34,142 nucleotides of DNA. Origin: Bacteroidales bacterium UBA1736. GTDB taxonomy: Bacteria > Bacteroidota > Bacteroidia > Bacteroidales > UBA932. The stretch is taken from contig DCIC01000144.1 in the NCBI GenBank assembly GCA_002315825.1, forward strand, positions 14,480 to 48,621. Reading direction: 5' to 3'. Made by a program: the position numbers and the translations under genes. Shown one piece after another: positions 32,816-34,142 of this stretch (positions are counted from its first letter, which is position 1; every line of letters begins with the position of its first letter). The notes under the pieces were generated by a model, which saw only the letters and a list, made by a program, of their open reading frames with translations, did not search any database and was not told where the DNA came from.

Positions 32816-33757
32816 ATGGACAGACGAACATTTATCGGCAGTATGGCGGCGGCAGGGTGTCTCGGTGTACTCAAAAGTGCAGATGCATCCCCAATATTCA
32901 AATTGTCGGACTCTATTCCCGACAAAGTTAGAAAGAATGGATTTGACGATGATCTGGTGGTTTTCATATCGGATCTGCACACCAATCCTACAGGATATCA
33001 GCCCGGCAGACTGAAGGGGATAGTGGAAGATATCCTCAAGATGAAACCTCTGCCCGGGAATGTGATTGCTCTTGGAGATCTGGCATATCTGACGGGGCAG
33101 GATTCCGAGTATGCGGCTCTCAAACCTATTCTGGATCCAATTGAGGCGGCCGGCATCACTTTGACATTGGGTATGGGCAACCACGACCGAAGGGAGGAAT
33201 TTGCAAGGACTTTCCCAGATCAGGCTGCCAAGTCCCAGCTTGGACATCGCAATACATATATAGTCAAGACTCCCAAAGCAGATTTCATTGTTATGGATTC
33301 ACTCCAGCAGGGAGAGGACAGGAGAACCTGGATAACTCCCGGGGCCATTGACGATGAGCAGCGCGCTTGGCTGGAACAGACTCTGGCATCGTATGACAAG
33401 CCCGTGTTTGTATGCTCACATCATCCTATCTCTGAGACAAAGCTGAACAAAATCTTGCTTGACTGCCCTCATTGCTGCGGGTATATTTATGGACACGACC
33501 ACAGGTGGCAGCCTGATTGGATCAAAAAGAATTATTCCGACCAGAGAATGATACCTCTCTTGTGCCTTCCTTCTACCGGACATTGGGGCGATATTGGTCA
33601 TGTCTGTCTCCACTTGAAGGAAGACAGGGCTGTGGCTGAGCTTCATCAGAAAGAGTTCTTCTTCCCTGTGCCGGTTGAGAACCCTGCCGATATTCCATTG
33701 CTATGGAAGGTAAAGACTCAGGACAATCAAAACGCCAGGTGCACCTTTATCTACTGA
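32816..33757 (+). CDS. Exported calcineurin-like metallophosphoesterase with Tat-type signal
   Basis: The product has 313 residues. The N terminus MDRRTFIGSMAAAGCLGV has the twin-arginine pattern RRxFI, suggesting folded export; a Cys at position 15 could alternatively be lipidated. Metal-site motifs are complete: SDLHTN (Asp53, His55), GDLAYL (87-92), GNHD (121-124), SHHP (201-204) and GHDHR (226-230). It hydrolyses phosphate esters; the substrate is unknown. The TGA stop overlaps the folE ATG by one base, so translation is coupled. Confidence 0.88.
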   Translation: MDRRTFIGSMAAAGCLGVLKSADASPIFKLSDSIPDKVRKNGFDDDLVVFISDLHTNPTGYQPGRLKGIVEDILKMKPLPGNVIALGDLAYLTGQDSEYAALKPILDPIEAAGITLTLGMGNHDRREEFARTFPDQAAKSQLGHRNTYIVKTPKADFIVMDSLQQGEDRRTWITPGAIDDEQRAWLEQTLASYDKPVFVCSHHPISETKLNKILLDCPHCCGYIYGHDHRWQPDWIKKNYSDQRMIPLLCLPSTGHWGDIGHVCLHLKEDRAVAELHQKEFFFPVPVENPADIPLLWKVKTQDNQNARCTFIY

Positions 33758-34142
33758 TGGATATGGCTTATATAAGAGAAGACAGATATGATGAGCAAGT
33801 GACCGATGCCATTGCCGGCCACGTACGGGAGATATTGGCATTGCTGGGTGAGGATCCGGACAGGGAAGGGCTTCTGAAGACACCGGAGCGTGTCGCAAAG
33901 AGCCTTCAGTTCCAGACCAAGGGCTATCAGCAGAATGGTGAGGAGATTATCCGGCAGGCTATTTTTGAGGAGCAGTACAAGCAGATGGTGATTGTCCGTG
34001 ACATTGAACTGTATTCTTTGTGCGAACACCATATGCTTCCTTTCATCGGAAAGTGTCACGTAGCATACATCCCTGACGGCCAGATTACAGGACTCAGCAA
34101 GATAGCACGGGTGGTGGAGACATTTGCCCGCAGGCTTCAGGT
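33757..34142 (+). CDS. folE: GTP cyclohydrolase I, cut by the window end
   Basis: The visible part is about 128 codons and runs off the right edge. The start ATG at 33757 overlaps the preceding TGA (TGATG); a second ATG at 33763 is possible. The family segments DPDREGLLKTPERVAKS, SLCEHHMLPFIGKCHVAYIPDG and GLSKIARVVE are present, including the Zn-binding Cys-x-x-His region. It makes dihydroneopterin triphosphate from GTP, the first step of pterin/folate synthesis, upstream of FolP at 25471. Confidence 0.95.
   Translation, partial: MDMAYIREDRYDEQVTDAIAGHVREILALLGEDPDREGLLKTPERVAKSLQFQTKGYQQNGEEIIRQAIFEEQYKQMVIVRDIELYSLCEHHMLPFIGKCHVAYIPDGQITGLSKIARVVETFARRLQ

Noticed and set aside
1..34142. 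CRISPR array, tRNA, rRNA, prophage or transposon
   Set aside because: No regularly spaced direct repeats with spacers, no tRNA-like cloverleaf and no integrase or transposase frames were found by reading.

Overview
The window looks like ordinary chromosomal DNA from a member of the order Bacteroidales (phylum Bacteroidota). Evidence: fimbrillin-type surface lipoproteins carrying FISUMP and BspA-type leucine-rich modules, an ExbB / small membrane protein / ExbD / ExbD set, a Porin_10-type outer-membrane protein, a BT_3928-like membrane protein, PurT and a kinase-RapZ fusion. Many intergenic regions carry the Bacteroidetes -7 promoter box TAnnTTTG, and most starts lack strong Shine-Dalgarno sequences. 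Genus cannot be fixed from sequence reading alone. No mobile element, phage, CRISPR array, tRNA or rRNA was seen.

Region 1 (1-4800) is the accessory part: two modular surface lipoproteins on the minus strand. The first (318-2207) is a lipoprotein with C-terminal 26-residue leucine-rich repeats whose reading frame is cut by one in-frame TAG at 1311-1313. The second (2564-4396) ends in a FISUMP domain and is preceded by a 41-codon small gene (4411-4536). Each unit is bounded by strong hairpins. Region 2 (4796-7134) is an ExbB/ExbD proton-channel operon. Region 3 (7246-10885) is a minus-strand run of tatD, dprA, queA and a Nudix hydrolase.

Region 4 (10930-14665) is a plus-strand run: an SRPBCC protein, an RsmF/NOP2-type RNA m5C methyltransferase, a secreted TPR protein and a LolC/E-type permease. 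Region 5 (22301 down to 14628, minus strand) is a tightly packed operon: nucleotidyltransferase, CPBP membrane protease, AmgK-like sugar kinase fused to a RapZ C-terminal domain, MurU-like uridylyltransferase, large porin, and MltF-like lytic transglycosylase. Together these suggest cell-wall amino-sugar recovery linked to the envelope. Region 6 (22361-34142) carries divIC/ftsB, a secreted sugar-isomerase-like protein, a BT_3928-like protein with tmk, folP, an SGNH hydrolase, deoD, a 968-residue ABCG-like transporter, an abundant-looking lipoprotein, purT, a Tat-type metallophosphoesterase and a folE cut by the window edge.

The points most worth a second look are the amber-split LRR lipoprotein, an almost identical palindrome placed upstream of both tatD and tmk, the kinase-RapZ fusion operon, and promoter boxes lying so close to start codons that several mRNAs would be nearly leaderless.
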